64,000 bases of DNA from Bog-473 sp052140165 (GTDB taxonomy: Bacteria; Actinomycetota; Acidimicrobiia; Acidimicrobiales; RAAP-2). The notes below the pieces were generated by a model. That model worked only from the letters and a program-made list of their open reading frames with translations. It had not been told where the DNA came from and did not search any database. Location: the NCBI GenBank assembly GCA_052140165.1, contig JBKQUM010000078.1:15072-79071 (forward strand), written 5' to 3'. Positions 16,614 to 25,883 of this stretch are shown in pieces; position 1 is the first letter of the stretch; each line of letters begins with the position of its first letter. The position numbers and the translations under genes were made by a program.

Positions 16614-17246
16614 ATGCCAGGGGTCCGTCTGCCGATGTTCCCGCTCTCTGCGGTCGTGTTCCCCCACGCGTCCCTGCCGCTGCACGTGTTCGAACCGCGC
16701 TACCGCTTGATGTTGCGCGAGTCCCTGGCGGGTGACCAGCGCTTCGGGACCGTGCTCATTGAGCGGGGGTCCGAGGTCGGCGGCGGTGACCAGCGCTCCC
16801 TCCTCGGCACCCGGTGCGTCGTCACGCAAGCGGTGGAATTGCCGGACGGGCGCTGGTTCCTTCAGGCGCGGGGAGAGGCGCTGATAGAGGTCGAGCGCTG
16901 GCTCTCCGACGACCCGTATCCGGCGGCACTGGTCACCGAACCGGTCCCGGTGCCCGATCCGGAGGACCCCGGTCCCGTCCTCGCCGAGGCCACGCGGCGG
17001 GTGCGCCGGGCCCGCGCGTTGCTCGCCGAGCACGGCGACGGCGCCGCAGTGCCCGCGGACGTCACGCTCGACGGCGGCGGGGACCCGGAGGTGGCGTCGT
17101 GGCAGCTCTGCGCGGCGGCGCCGGTCAGCGCCTACGACGCACAGCGGCTCCTGGCGGCGGACGGGGCGGCCGCGCGGTTGCGGTTCCTGGTGGAGCTGAT
17201 GGAGGACCTCGAAGGGGACCTGGAGCGGATGCTCACCTCGGAGTGA
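16614..17246 (+). CDS. LON substrate-binding-domain protein (standalone)
   Basis: A 210-residue protein made of the LON N-terminal substrate-binding domain without ATPase or protease parts. LPMFPLSAVVFPHASLPLHVFEPRY at the N-terminus and SLLGTRCVVTQAVELPDGRW are diagnostic; the C-terminal third is helical (LRFLVELMEDLEGDLERML). Standalone forms are common in actinobacteria and their role is not settled. ATG 16614 starts just before the domain; ATG 16599 is an in-frame alternative. The 17-bp hairpin lies 42 bases upstream. Confidence 0.85.
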   Translation: MPGVRLPMFPLSAVVFPHASLPLHVFEPRYRLMLRESLAGDQRFGTVLIERGSEVGGGDQRSLLGTRCVVTQAVELPDGRWFLQARGEALIEVERWLSDDPYPAALVTEPVPVPDPEDPGPVLAEATRRVRRARALLAEHGDGAAVPADVTLDGGGDPEVASWQLCAAAPVSAYDAQRLLAADGAAARLRFLVELMEDLEGDLERMLTSE

Positions 17247-17333
17247 TCCGCCGCCCTTCCCGTCCGTGCCAACCTATCGGCGGTCACGAGCAGTGGGGTG
17301 TGACGAACAGGATCTGCACGGGGAGGGAGCCCG

Positions 17334-17774
17334 ATGGCCATCACGCCGACGAGGGAGCAGTTCACCGAATTCGCGCACGGCACTCGCGACGGGGAGATCG
17401 TGATGATCAACCTGTTGCACTTCGCCGACGCCGGCACACCGGACGGCGTTGCCGCGGAGGCCACGGGCGCCGGCGCCTACCGCGACTACAGCGACCAGGT
17501 GGTCAAGATGGTGGAGGCCCGAGGTGGCCGGGTCATCTGGACGGGCCGGCCCGAGCACGTGCTGATCGGCGACCGGGCCGCCGACGACTGGGACCTGGTG
17601 GCGCTGGTGTCGTATCCCAGTCGCGCCGCCTTCATCGACATGGTCACGTCACCGACCTACGAGGCCGCGCACGCGCACCGTGAGCGCGGGCTCGACCGCA
17701 CGGTGCTCCTGGCCTGCGAGCCGGTCATGAGCATGCTGGCACCCCGGGACGGCAGGGGGGCCGCAGATGCCTGA
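17334..17774 (+). CDS. DUF1330 family protein
   Basis: A 146-residue ferredoxin-like (dimeric alpha-beta barrel) protein resembling DUF1330. VMINLLHFAD, YRDYSDQVVKMVEARGGRVIWTG and DLVALVSYPSRAAFIDMV follow the family pattern of strand-helix-strand units. Function unknown. The last eight bases overlap the start of the sulfatase gene at 17767, so they are co-translated and may act on one substrate. ATG 17334 has a GGGAGG ribosome site. Confidence 0.75.
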   Translation: MAITPTREQFTEFAHGTRDGEIVMINLLHFADAGTPDGVAAEATGAGAYRDYSDQVVKMVEARGGRVIWTGRPEHVLIGDRAADDWDLVALVSYPSRAAFIDMVTSPTYEAAHAHRERGLDRTVLLACEPVMSMLAPRDGRGAADA

Positions 17775-19410
17775 GGCGCACACGGCCGCCGGATCCCGCC
17801 GCCGGAACATCCTCTTCATCACGACCGACCAGCAGCGCTACGACAGCCTGGGCTGCAACGGCGGCACGGTGGCCCGCACCCCGGTGGTCGACCGCCTGGC
17901 CGCCGAGGGGATCAACTACCGGCGCGCCTACAACCAGAACACGGTGTGCATGCCGGCGCGCTCGACCATGCTGACGGGCCAGTACGTGCGCACGCACGGC
18001 GTGGTGGCCAACGGCATCCCCCTGCCGGTCGACGCCCCCTCGGTCGCCCAGTACCTGCACGACACCGCGGGCTACCGGACCGCGCTCCTGGGCAAGGCGC
18101 ACTTCGAGCCCGGCTTCGACCCGAAGCTCAGGTGGGAGGAGAACGCCCGGGTCGCCCGGGGCGACGACGGACCCTGGCGGGGCTTCGAGCGCTCGGAGCA
18201 GGCCATGCACGCCGCCGCCTGGGGGGACCATCCCATCGCGCACTACGGCCGCTGGCTGAAGGAACACCACCCGGAGCACCTGCACAGCTTCGCCGGGCTG
18301 CTCCAGGCCGAGCCGGGTGGCGACACCGGCGCGCCCGAGACGAAGGACAACCCGATCCCGCGCGAGTGGTACCACACCGACTGGGTGGCCGACCTGACCG
18401 TGGACTGGCTCTCCTCGCTCGGCGACGACGAGCCCTGGTTCTGCTGGATGTCGTTTCCCGACCCACACCACCCGTGGGACCCGCCGGCGTCCGAGCTCCC
18501 CCGGGTGCCGTGGCAGGACCTCGCGCTGCCGCCGGGCCACCCCGGCTCCGACGAGGCCATCCGTGAGGTCCTGGCGCGCAAGCCGGAACACTGGCTCGCC
18601 TTCTGGGAAGGGAGGTTCTCCAACATGGAGGGGGGGCCGGCGGCCTTCGTCCCCTCCCAGCTGACCCACGACCAGATCCGCGAGGTCAACGCGAAGGTCC
18701 ACGTCATGAACGAGCTCATCGACGAGGCGTGCGGGCGGGTGCTGCGACGGGTCGAGCAGCGGGGCTGGCTGGCGGACACCGACGTCATCTTCACCACCGA
18801 CCACGGCGAGATGCAGGGCGACTTCGGCCTCCTCTACAAGGGTCCGTACCATACTGACGCACTCATGCGACTGCCCTTCGTGTGGCGTCCGGCGCCGTCG
18901 GCCGCCATCGCGCCGGCGACCGTCGAGGACCCGGTGGGCCAGGTCGACCTGGCCCCGACCTTTTGCGCCATCGCGGGCGTGGAGCCGGCGCCCTGGATGC
19001 AGGGCCACGCTCTTCCGTGCGCCGACGGCGAGCCAGGGCGAGAGCGCGCGCTGTGCGAGTGGGACAGCCAGTTCCCCGGCTACGGCATGCACCTGCGCTC
19101 CGTCTACCGCGACGGCTGGCTGTGCACCGTCTACGAGCCTTCCACCGCGGGGCAACCCAACGGCCTCGAAGAGGTCTGGGGCGACGGGGTCCTCGACCCG
19201 TGCCCCGTCGTCTACGAGCAGTCTCGCAGCGGGCCGGGCGGCGTGGGCATCGCGACCGGGGAGCTCTACCACGTCGAGCACGACCCCCATCAGTTCGACA
19301 ACCTCTGGGACGACCCGGCCCGGCGCGCGCTGCGGGAGGATCTGGTGGCCGACCTCTACGCCAGCCTGCCCACCGAGGTGCGCCACCTCAAAGTGGAGGC
19401 GCCGGCCTGA
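17767..19410 (+). CDS. Type I sulfatase
   Basis: A 547-residue sulfatase of the alkaline-phosphatase superfamily that cleaves sulfate esters using a formylglycine made from Cys. The sulfatase signature is VCMPARSTMLTGQYVRTHG with the modifiable Cys61 in C-x-P-x-R. Metal-site residues are visible in FITTDQQRYD near residue 17 and in FTTDHGEMQGD near residue 340. There is no signal peptide, so it is probably cytoplasmic, as choline- or aryl-sulfatases can be. No formylglycine-generating enzyme is in the window. Co-translated with the DUF1330 gene. Confidence 0.92.
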   Translation: MPEAHTAAGSRRRNILFITTDQQRYDSLGCNGGTVARTPVVDRLAAEGINYRRAYNQNTVCMPARSTMLTGQYVRTHGVVANGIPLPVDAPSVAQYLHDTAGYRTALLGKAHFEPGFDPKLRWEENARVARGDDGPWRGFERSEQAMHAAAWGDHPIAHYGRWLKEHHPEHLHSFAGLLQAEPGGDTGAPETKDNPIPREWYHTDWVADLTVDWLSSLGDDEPWFCWMSFPDPHHPWDPPASELPRVPWQDLALPPGHPGSDEAIREVLARKPEHWLAFWEGRFSNMEGGPAAFVPSQLTHDQIREVNAKVHVMNELIDEACGRVLRRVEQRGWLADTDVIFTTDHGEMQGDFGLLYKGPYHTDALMRLPFVWRPAPSAAIAPATVEDPVGQVDLAPTFCAIAGVEPAPWMQGHALPCADGEPGRERALCEWDSQFPGYGMHLRSVYRDGWLCTVYEPSTAGQPNGLEEVWGDGVLDPCPVVYEQSRSGPGGVGIATGELYHVEHDPHQFDNLWDDPARRALREDLVADLYASLPTEVRHLKVEAPA

Positions 19411-19413
19411 GCG

Positions 19414-20220
19414 TCACACGGACACGGCGGGCGTCGCCCGCTCTATGGCGCCCCACCCGCTCGAGAGCTCGCGGCGGGCCTGTTCGGCCCGGTGGCCGCC
19501 CCGCAGCCCGAAGAGCCGCTTGGCCAGGAGGAGGTAGAGCACGACCGCGAGGTTGATGATCAGGGTGACGACCTTGAACACGCTCACGCCGCGCGTGAGC
19601 TCGTAGACCTCGTAGGGCACGAGGATGGTGGTGGCGACGAAGGTCAGGTACTCGGCCCATCGCTTGTTGAGCCAGAGGCCGACCATCTCGGTGGCCTCGA
19701 GCGCCGCATAGGCCAGGAGCACCCCGCCGAGGATCCGCAAGTGCGACGGGGTGTACTTGAAGGCCCGGCCGAGGTAGCCGAGGACCCCGCGGGCCCCTGA
19801 GGCGCCGGGCGCCCCCCCCGCCAGGGCATCCATGATGTTCTCGTAGTCGCGGTGCAGGACCTGATCGTGCGCGGCGAAGGTGAACAGCACGATGGCCAGA
19901 CTGGTCAGCACCACGACGTGGATCGCCCGGTCGAGGGCGATCAGGCGTAGGACGTACCTGTCGCGCAGGGCCGCGCCACGGAGCGGCAGCGCGATCTCGT
20001 CCCGATTCTCCATCCGCTCGCGGCTCGGGTGCTCCGGTGTCGGTCGCTGAACCCAATCGTCGCAGCGCAGGCACCGGTGCCAGCGCACCCCGCCGTCCTC
20101 GCGCACGAGCAGCGCGTCGCCGGGTGTGATGGTCGCCACGTCCGTCCCGACCAGGACGTGACCCGACCACGCGCAGGTGAGCAGCTCGTATCGGTTCGAG
20201 GGTCGACGACGTCCCGCCAC
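19414..20220 (-). CDS. DUF2127 membrane protein with N-terminal cysteine motif
   Basis: A 268-residue protein. Residues 1-80 are soluble and include WHRCLRCDDW, a possible half zinc site. Residues about 90-250 form the DUF2127 region with four predicted membrane helices (VVVLTSLAIVLFTFAAH, ILGGVLLAYAALEATEMV, LTFVATTILVPYEVYEL, VVTLIINLAVVLYLLLAKRLFG). No function is known for the family. It converges on the sulfatase gene with a three-base gap. Confidence 0.75.
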   Translation of the reverse strand: MAGRRRPSNRYELLTCAWSGHVLVGTDVATITPGDALLVREDGGVRWHRCLRCDDWVQRPTPEHPSRERMENRDEIALPLRGAALRDRYVLRLIALDRAIHVVVLTSLAIVLFTFAAHDQVLHRDYENIMDALAGGAPGASGARGVLGYLGRAFKYTPSHLRILGGVLLAYAALEATEMVGLWLNKRWAEYLTFVATTILVPYEVYELTRGVSVFKVVTLIINLAVVLYLLLAKRLFGLRGGHRAEQARRELSSGWGAIERATPAVSV

Positions 20221-20260
20221 GGCGCCAGGTTAAGCCAGGGCCCCCCGACGACCCTCGTCT

Positions 20261-21157
20261 TCAGACGAGCCCGGCCAGCGCTCCGCCCAGGAAGCGTCGC
20301 GGCGCCTCGACCATGGGGTAGTGGCCCACCCCTTCCAGGCGCGTGGCGGTCGCGTCGGGGCGGGCGTCCAGCAGCGTGTCCACCATGGAAGGGACGGCGA
20401 TGGGGTCGTCAAGTCCCCAGACGATGTGCAGTGGCGAGGGATCGGTCTCGATCGCCCCGGTGAACCGCCGCTCGTTGGCGCGCCGTTCCTCTATGTAGCG
20501 GATCAGGCGCGGCAGCACCCGGTGTCCGTCGTCGTGGACGACCTGCGCGGCGGCGGGGGGAACGGGGTCCACCGTCCAGCCCTCTGGGACGAGCGGTGTG
20601 GCGGCGCTGAACGTCTCGCGCAGGCTCTGCGCGACGGTCGCGGCGTCAATTGGGATCGGGCCGGCCAGCACCTCGTCGGGCAACCCGAGCAGCATCTCCT
20701 GGCCGCCGGTCAGGTGTGCCTGGTCGATGTAGATGCTGCCGTTGGTCACGACCCGGCGCGTCACCTCCACCTTCCACGCTCCCTCGGCCCGCCGGGCCAG
20801 GAGCTCACCACCGACCGTGTCGCCCATGTCGTGGGTCAGCAGGGCCAGGCGGTCGACCCCGAGCGCGGCCAGGTAGGCGGTGGCGATGTCGGCCTGCAAC
20901 GCAATGGTGTAGGCACGGTCGGGTTTGGCCGAGAGGCCGTAGCCCAGCATGTCGAAGAGAAGGACACGACGCCCGGCCCGCAGGCCGTCGAGCACCGCGG
21001 CGTAGTCGAACGACGACGTCGGGAAGCCGTGCAGCACGAGGAGGGGCGCGTGGCGCTCGGGCCCGATGGACGGCGCGTCAATGGTGAAGATGCGCTCGCC
21101 GCAGAGCTCACGCCGGGTGCCGATCGCCTCCCAGCCCGTGCCGGTGGTGATGGTCAT
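20261..21157 (-). CDS. Alpha/beta-fold hydrolase (epoxide hydrolase/haloalkane dehalogenase-like)
   Basis: A 298-residue hydrolase. The oxyanion loop is LHGFPTSSFD, the nucleophile elbow reads THDMGDTVG, so the nucleophile is probably Asp, as in epoxide hydrolases and haloalkane dehalogenases, not Ser. WGLDDPIA and GVGHYPMVEAP supply the charge-relay Asp and His. ATG 21157 overlaps the stop of the upstream F420-type oxidoreductase by four bases, so the two enzymes are made together and may act in sequence. Confidence 0.85.
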   Translation of the reverse strand: MTITTGTGWEAIGTRRELCGERIFTIDAPSIGPERHAPLLVLHGFPTSSFDYAAVLDGLRAGRRVLLFDMLGYGLSAKPDRAYTIALQADIATAYLAALGVDRLALLTHDMGDTVGGELLARRAEGAWKVEVTRRVVTNGSIYIDQAHLTGGQEMLLGLPDEVLAGPIPIDAATVAQSLRETFSAATPLVPEGWTVDPVPPAAAQVVHDDGHRVLPRLIRYIEERRANERRFTGAIETDPSPLHIVWGLDDPIAVPSMVDTLLDARPDATATRLEGVGHYPMVEAPRRFLGGALAGLV

Positions 21158-22101
21158 GTGCCCGCCAGCTTGCTCACGAGGGGCCCCAGGGTCTCCCAGG
21201 AGTCGGACTCGATCGACCAGTACGAGATGCCGTACTCGGCCCGTCGCCACTCGAGCTCCTCGGCCATCTCGTCGAGCGTCCCGACCAGGGCCAGCGGGAC
21301 GTGGAGTGCATCGTCGGGCTGAATGCCGAAGGCGGGCGCCATCTGCGCCGCCAGACCGGCCGCATCGTCGGTGACCAGGACGAAGCCGATGAGGGAATTG
21401 AGCTCGAGGTCGTCGAAGCGCTCACCCGCCGCCTCCTTGACCCAGGCCACCTTCTGGCGGGTGCGCTCGGGTGTGGCGTCGGCGGCCGTCTCGGCCCCGC
21501 CCGTCCCCTCGCGCAGGTTGACGTTGATGCTGACGATGTCCGCGTTGCGGGCGGCGAAGGACAGCACCCGCCTGCCCCCGCCGCCGATGATGAGCGGGGG
21601 ACCGGGTCGCTGGACCGGCCTCGGGGTCAGGGAGTGCCCCAGCACCTCGTAGTGCTCGCCGTGGAAATTGAACGGCCCGTCGGTGCGCAGCAGCCCCTGG
21701 ACGACCTTCACCGCCTCCTCGAAGCGCGCCACCCGCACCGCGGGATGGTCGTAGGGGAGACCGGCCTCGTCGTAGTCGGTGCGCATCCAGCCGGCTCCGA
21801 GGCTCAGCTCGAATCGACCGTCGCTCAGAAGGTCGAGGGTGGCCGCCTCCTTGGCCAGCACGAACGGGTGGCGGTAGTCGTTGCAGAACACGAGCGAGCC
21901 CATGCGCAGCGTGGTCGTGGCCGCCGCCACGGCGGCGAGCGCCGGCACGGGGGCCAGCTGGTCGCCGAAGTGGTCGGGCATGAGCAGCGCGCTGTACCCG
22001 GCGCTCTCGGCCCGCCGGGCCTGCTCGGCCCACGAGCGGGCCGTGCCGTCGGGGCCCCTGCTCAGTTGCGCGGCGAAGCGGAATTTGCGGTCGTGTGCCA
22101 T
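21154..22101 (-). CDS. LLM-class F420-dependent oxidoreductase
   Basis: A 315-residue luciferase-like TIM-barrel protein, resembling the TIGR03621 group of probable F420 enzymes. ALLMPDHFGDQLAP, GSLVFCNDYRHP, LGAGWMRTDYDEAGLPYD and PPLIIGGGGRRVL are the class landmarks. ATG 22101 places the barrel correctly; GTG 22119 in frame is an alternative. It is the first gene of a two-gene unit with the alpha/beta hydrolase (ATGA overlap). Substrate unknown. Confidence 0.85.
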   Translation of the reverse strand: MAHDRKFRFAAQLSRGPDGTARSWAEQARRAESAGYSALLMPDHFGDQLAPVPALAAVAAATTTLRMGSLVFCNDYRHPFVLAKEAATLDLLSDGRFELSLGAGWMRTDYDEAGLPYDHPAVRVARFEEAVKVVQGLLRTDGPFNFHGEHYEVLGHSLTPRPVQRPGPPLIIGGGGRRVLSFAARNADIVSINVNLREGTGGAETAADATPERTRQKVAWVKEAAGERFDDLELNSLIGFVLVTDDAAGLAAQMAPAFGIQPDDALHVPLALVGTLDEMAEELEWRRAEYGISYWSIESDSWETLGPLVSKLAGT

Positions 22102-22191
22102 GGCGCCATCGTGCCCCACATCGCGCTAGGGATGCGCCGCCGCGTTGGTCGTCGCCAGGACCAGGGCGTTGGTCCGCTCCCGCGATGGCGT

Positions 22192-23544
22192 TCAGCCGGC
22201 GAACTTCCCGGTCACGAACCGCTCCAGCAGGAAGTAACCGCACGGCAGGAACAGGAACAGCAGCGCCCGCTCGCGCCACTGGTGCCGTGCCACCCAGAGG
22301 CCCAGTGCGGCGAAGAACGGGAACAGCACGAGCACCTCGCGGCTCTCGGAGAGAAGGATCGTCTGAAAGGTGAACACGCACCACACCAGCCCGAGGAGCA
22401 CTCCGTAGGAGGGGCGGATGCGTAGGAACGCCAGGACGGCCGCGACGGCGAGCAGCAGCACCGTGACGAGATCGAAGAGCTCCGTGACCGACGCCGTCGA
22501 GGTGTCGAGCAGCCTCCAGTGCACCAGGTCGGAGACGGCATGGCCGATGGACGTCCAGGGCCAGCTCACGTGGCGGTGCCACTGCGCCTGGGACCTCACG
22601 AAGGCGAGCCACTCGCCGAAGTGCGCCTTCTGGTAGGCGACCCACGCCACGAAGGCCAGCACCGTCGGGGCGGCGACGGCCGTCAGGCGGGCGGCGGTCA
22701 CCCGGGCCGGGGACAGCCACTCGAGGTCACGCCCCGCCCGCCAGGTGTCCCGCCCGCGTGGCGCGAACCACACCTCCATGGCGAGCGGGACCAGCAGCAG
22801 CACGAGGTAGTACTTCCCCATGGCCGCCGCGGCCGCCAGCAACCCGGCGGCGGCGAAGTGCCCCCGCCGGACCGCCAGGAAGGCGAGGGTCCCCGCCGCC
22901 AGGGTGACCGACTCGGGATAGGTGGCCACCAGGAAGAAGGCGGACGGCCAGGCGAGCAGCATCACGCACGCGCCGTCGGCCGCCGGGCGCCCGGCCTCGA
23001 GGTCGACGAGCTTCCACAGTGCGGCCAGGGCGACGACCAGCCCCACCGTGCTCACGAGCTCGCTGCTCGTCACGTAGCCGATGCCGGTGATGTCGTGGGT
23101 GATGCGGGTCAGCGCGGGGTAGAGGGGCCCGAACGCGTAGAAGGCCCGGTTGCCCGTCTGCGCAGCCCCCACGGCGTGGGCGGGGTAGCCGTGCGCGGCG
23201 AGGGAGAGGTAGTAGCCGACGTCCCACTGGGCCAGGATGTTGGCGAGCGTGGAGGGGTGCCGCGCCACGATGTGGGGGAAGTTCACCCCGTCGGCGCTGA
23301 CCAGCGCGACCCAGGTGACGATGAGGCGGAACCCGATGGTGGCGCCAACGGCGATGGTCAACGGGCGGCGCCACTCCGCCCACATGCCGCGCCAGCGACC
23401 GGCGGTGCTGGCGACGGTGTCGGCATCGCTGCCGGTGTCGTTGTTGGAACCGGCAACACCGTCGTAGGGCGGCCGCGTCGCGGGGGCGCCCCGTGCCGGA
23501 CCCTCGGCGGTGGCGACGTCAGCTCCCGGGGACCACTCAGTCAC
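22192..23544 (-). CDS. Multi-spanning mannosyltransferase-like protein (PIG-V type)
   Basis: A 450-residue membrane protein with about ten helices after a soluble, low-complexity N-terminus of roughly 60 residues. The motif WDVGYYLSLAAHGYP near residue 110 and FYAFGPLYPALTR resemble the lumenal-loop acidic motif of PIG-V/GT76-like, lipid-phosphate-mannose-using transferases. In actinobacteria such proteins glycosylate lipids or secreted proteins on the outer face of the membrane. It may contribute to the same surface glycans as the locus starting at 26.5 kb, but this is inference. Confidence 0.7.
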   Translation of the reverse strand: MTEWSPGADVATAEGPARGAPATRPPYDGVAGSNNDTGSDADTVASTAGRWRGMWAEWRRPLTIAVGATIGFRLIVTWVALVSADGVNFPHIVARHPSTLANILAQWDVGYYLSLAAHGYPAHAVGAAQTGNRAFYAFGPLYPALTRITHDITGIGYVTSSELVSTVGLVVALAALWKLVDLEAGRPAADGACVMLLAWPSAFFLVATYPESVTLAAGTLAFLAVRRGHFAAAGLLAAAAAMGKYYLVLLLVPLAMEVWFAPRGRDTWRAGRDLEWLSPARVTAARLTAVAAPTVLAFVAWVAYQKAHFGEWLAFVRSQAQWHRHVSWPWTSIGHAVSDLVHWRLLDTSTASVTELFDLVTVLLLAVAAVLAFLRIRPSYGVLLGLVWCVFTFQTILLSESREVLVLFPFFAALGLWVARHQWRERALLFLFLPCGYFLLERFVTGKFAG

Positions 23545-23595
23545 GGCCCCGCAACCGTACCGCAGGGCACCGCGCGCGGGCCGGGGATCCGCCTC

Positions 23596-23619
23596 TTAGA
23601 TGAAGCTTTAGATGAAGCT
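23596..23619. repeat. Perfect 12-bp tandem duplication at a gene end
   Basis: TTAGATGAAGCT occurs twice in a row (23596-23607, 23608-23619). On the minus strand it duplicates the last codons and stop (S-F-I-stop) of the SDR gene, so a second copy of the gene's tail follows its own stop. Confidence 0.9.
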
Positions 23620-24519
23620 GAAGTCGGGCACGGCCGAGCTGATGCCCTTGAAGAGGTCGCCCTTGGCGGCCACGAGCTCCTCGGGCGTCCAGGCCCTGTC
23701 GCGGGTCACCTGGCCGACCGCCTTGAACGCGCTCATGGCGTAGATGTCGGCGCCGAACACGACGAGGATCTGCCCGGTGATGTCGGCCGACGCCGGCGCG
23801 GCCAAGAAGGCCACGACGTTGGCGATGTTCTTGGGATCCCATGCGTCGAAGGCGCCCTCGGCGGCGCTCATGCCGTCGCCCCCGAAGAGGGTCTCGGTCA
23901 TGCGGGTGCGGGCCCGCGGCGCAATGGCGTTGGAGGTCACGCCGTAACGGCCGAGCTCGCGGGCCTCGACCCAGGTGAGCGCGGCGATGCCGGCCTTGGC
24001 GGCGGCGTAGTTCGCCTGGCCCGCGTTCCCGAAGAGGCCGGCCTCCGACGAGGTGTTGATGATGCGACCCGTCACGTCCTCGCCCGACTTGGACCGGTTG
24101 CGCCAGTAGACGGCGGCGTGGTGGGTGGCGGCGAAGTGACCCTTGAGGTGGACGCGGATCACGTCGTCCCAGTCCGACTCGTCCATGTTGAAGGACATCT
24201 TGTCGCGCAGGATCCCCGCGTTGTTGACGAGGATGTCGAGCGAGCCGTAGGTGTCGATCGCCTGCTCGACGACGTTCTTGCCGCCGGCCCACGAGCTGAT
24301 GTCGTCGCCGTTGACGGCAGCGTCGCCGCCTGCACCCTGAATCAGCGCCACGACCTCCTCGGCGGGGTGCGCGTCACCGCCGCTCTCGCCGTGCAGTCCC
24401 GCACCGACGTCGTTGACGACGACCCGGGCTCCCTCGGCGGCGAGCAGGAGCGCCTCTTCGCGCCCGATGCCCCGTCCCGCACCGGTGACGACCGCCACCT
24501 TTCCGTCGAGCAGTCCCAT
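23608..24519 (-). CDS. SDR, 3-hydroxyacyl-CoA dehydrogenase-like
   Basis: A 303-residue short-chain dehydrogenase. VVTGAGRGIGREEALLLA is the cofactor loop; VNDVGAGLHGESGGDAHPAEEVV is typical of the branch related to the dehydrogenase domain of peroxisomal multifunctional enzyme 2. The catalytic residues lie in NTSSEAGLFGNAGQANYAAAK. ATG 24519 follows a GGAGGCATCACC ribosome site. A role in fatty-acid or sterol side-chain oxidation fits the MaoC hydratases and acyl-CoA synthetase elsewhere in the window. The stop lies in a 12-bp duplication. Confidence 0.85.
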   Translation of the reverse strand: MGLLDGKVAVVTGAGRGIGREEALLLAAEGARVVVNDVGAGLHGESGGDAHPAEEVVALIQGAGGDAAVNGDDISSWAGGKNVVEQAIDTYGSLDILVNNAGILRDKMSFNMDESDWDDVIRVHLKGHFAATHHAAVYWRNRSKSGEDVTGRIINTSSEAGLFGNAGQANYAAAKAGIAALTWVEARELGRYGVTSNAIAPRARTRMTETLFGGDGMSAAEGAFDAWDPKNIANVVAFLAAPASADITGQILVVFGADIYAMSAFKAVGQVTRDRAWTPEELVAAKGDLFKGISSAVPDFSFI

Positions 24520-24643
24520 GGTGATGCCTCCCTGTCGTCGTGCGCCGGTGTGCGAGCCGGGCCGCTCGTCCCGGAGGGCTGGGCCCGGTGCGCGGTGCCG
24601 TATGGCCGCCGCGCCGCGCACGCAGTGTGGCCGATGGGCCTGC

Positions 24644-25678
24644 TCAGGGGCAAAAGCGGGCCACCGCCTCGGCGGTGACCTGGCTGATCAGGGCGGCCGT
24701 CTCGCCCCTGGCCCTGACGCGTCCGAACCGGCTGGTCAGGCTCACCACCTCCATGCCGTCGGGGGGCGCGGCCAGTAGGGCCCGGTCGACGCCGCCCGCC
24801 ACGCACAGGACCGGCAGGGGCCGTCCCGACCTGGCCCGGGCGAGCGCGAGCACGCCGCCCGGCACCTTGCCGTGGAACGAGGGCGGGTCGAGGTGGCCCT
24901 CGCCCGTGACGACCAGGTCCGCACGCGCCAGGCGATCCGCCAGGCCGACGAGACGGGCGACGAGGTCGAAGCCCGGCTCTATCCGGGCCCCGAGCGCGAC
25001 CAGGCCGCCGGCGAGCCCCCCGGCGGCGCCGGCACCGGGCACGCCGGTGACGTCGACGCCCGCCTCGCGCCGATAGCGCGCCGCCACCTCGGCCAGGCGT
25101 CGCCCGAGCGCCTCGACCTGGGCCGGGGTGGCGCCCTTCTGCGGCCCGAAGACCGCGGCGGCCTCGAGGAACGGTGTGGTGACGTCGCAGGCCACGACGA
25201 GCTCCACCCCGTGCAGGGCGTCCGGCGATCCCACGGCGTCGTAGGCACCCTGGCCCCCGTCGGTGGTCGCCGAGCCCCCGCAGCCGATCACGATACGGCG
25301 CGCCCCGGCCTCGCGCGCCGCCACCAGCAGCTGCCCGACGCCGGCCGTGCCGGCGCGCACCGGGTCGTCGCCCCGTGGTCGCGGCAACAGGGCGCGCCCG
25401 GCGGCCCGTGACATCTCGATCACGGCGGTGGGACCGTCGGCGCCCGGCCCCGCCAGCATGCGCCACTCGGCCTCGACCGGCCTGGCGAGCGGGCCCGCGA
25501 CCGTGGTCGTGCGCGGCGTCCCACCCAACGCGTCCAGCAGGCCCTCGCCCCCGTCGGACATCGGGATCTCGTCGGCCGTCCATCCCGCCCGGCGTGCCGC
25601 GTCACCGGCCGCCGCCGCCGCCTCCGCCGCCGAGACGGTCCCGCGGAATTTGTCCGGTGCGGCGACGAGGTGGGGCAC
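24644..25678 (-). CDS. Glycerate kinase
   Basis: A 344-residue glycerate kinase of the GarK/GlxK family, which phosphorylates D-glycerate with ATP to feed it into glycolysis. The N-terminus (LVAAPDKFRGTVSAAEAA) and PMSDGGEGLLDALGG are diagnostic; IGCGGSATTDGGQGAYDAVG and TGEGHLDPPSFHGKVPGGV are also conserved. It is shorter than the usual 370-380 residues. It lies upstream of the SDR gene on the same strand, 124 bases apart. Confidence 0.92.
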   Translation of the reverse strand: MPHLVAAPDKFRGTVSAAEAAAAAGDAARRAGWTADEIPMSDGGEGLLDALGGTPRTTTVAGPLARPVEAEWRMLAGPGADGPTAVIEMSRAAGRALLPRPRGDDPVRAGTAGVGQLLVAAREAGARRIVIGCGGSATTDGGQGAYDAVGSPDALHGVELVVACDVTTPFLEAAAVFGPQKGATPAQVEALGRRLAEVAARYRREAGVDVTGVPGAGAAGGLAGGLVALGARIEPGFDLVARLVGLADRLARADLVVTGEGHLDPPSFHGKVPGGVLALARARSGRPLPVLCVAGGVDRALLAAPPDGMEVVSLTSRFGRVRARGETAALISQVTAEAVARFCP

Positions 25679-25718
25679 GCCGACGAAAGCTAACGGGTCG
25701 GGTGCCGGTCAGCAGGGG

Positions 25719-25805
<87 letters not shown>

Positions 25806-25883
25806 GGTCCCGCGGTGCGGGTGAACAGGGAGTGTACGGCCATGTGCCTACGGATGCCCGCTCCGCCCACTAGCCTCGTGGCC

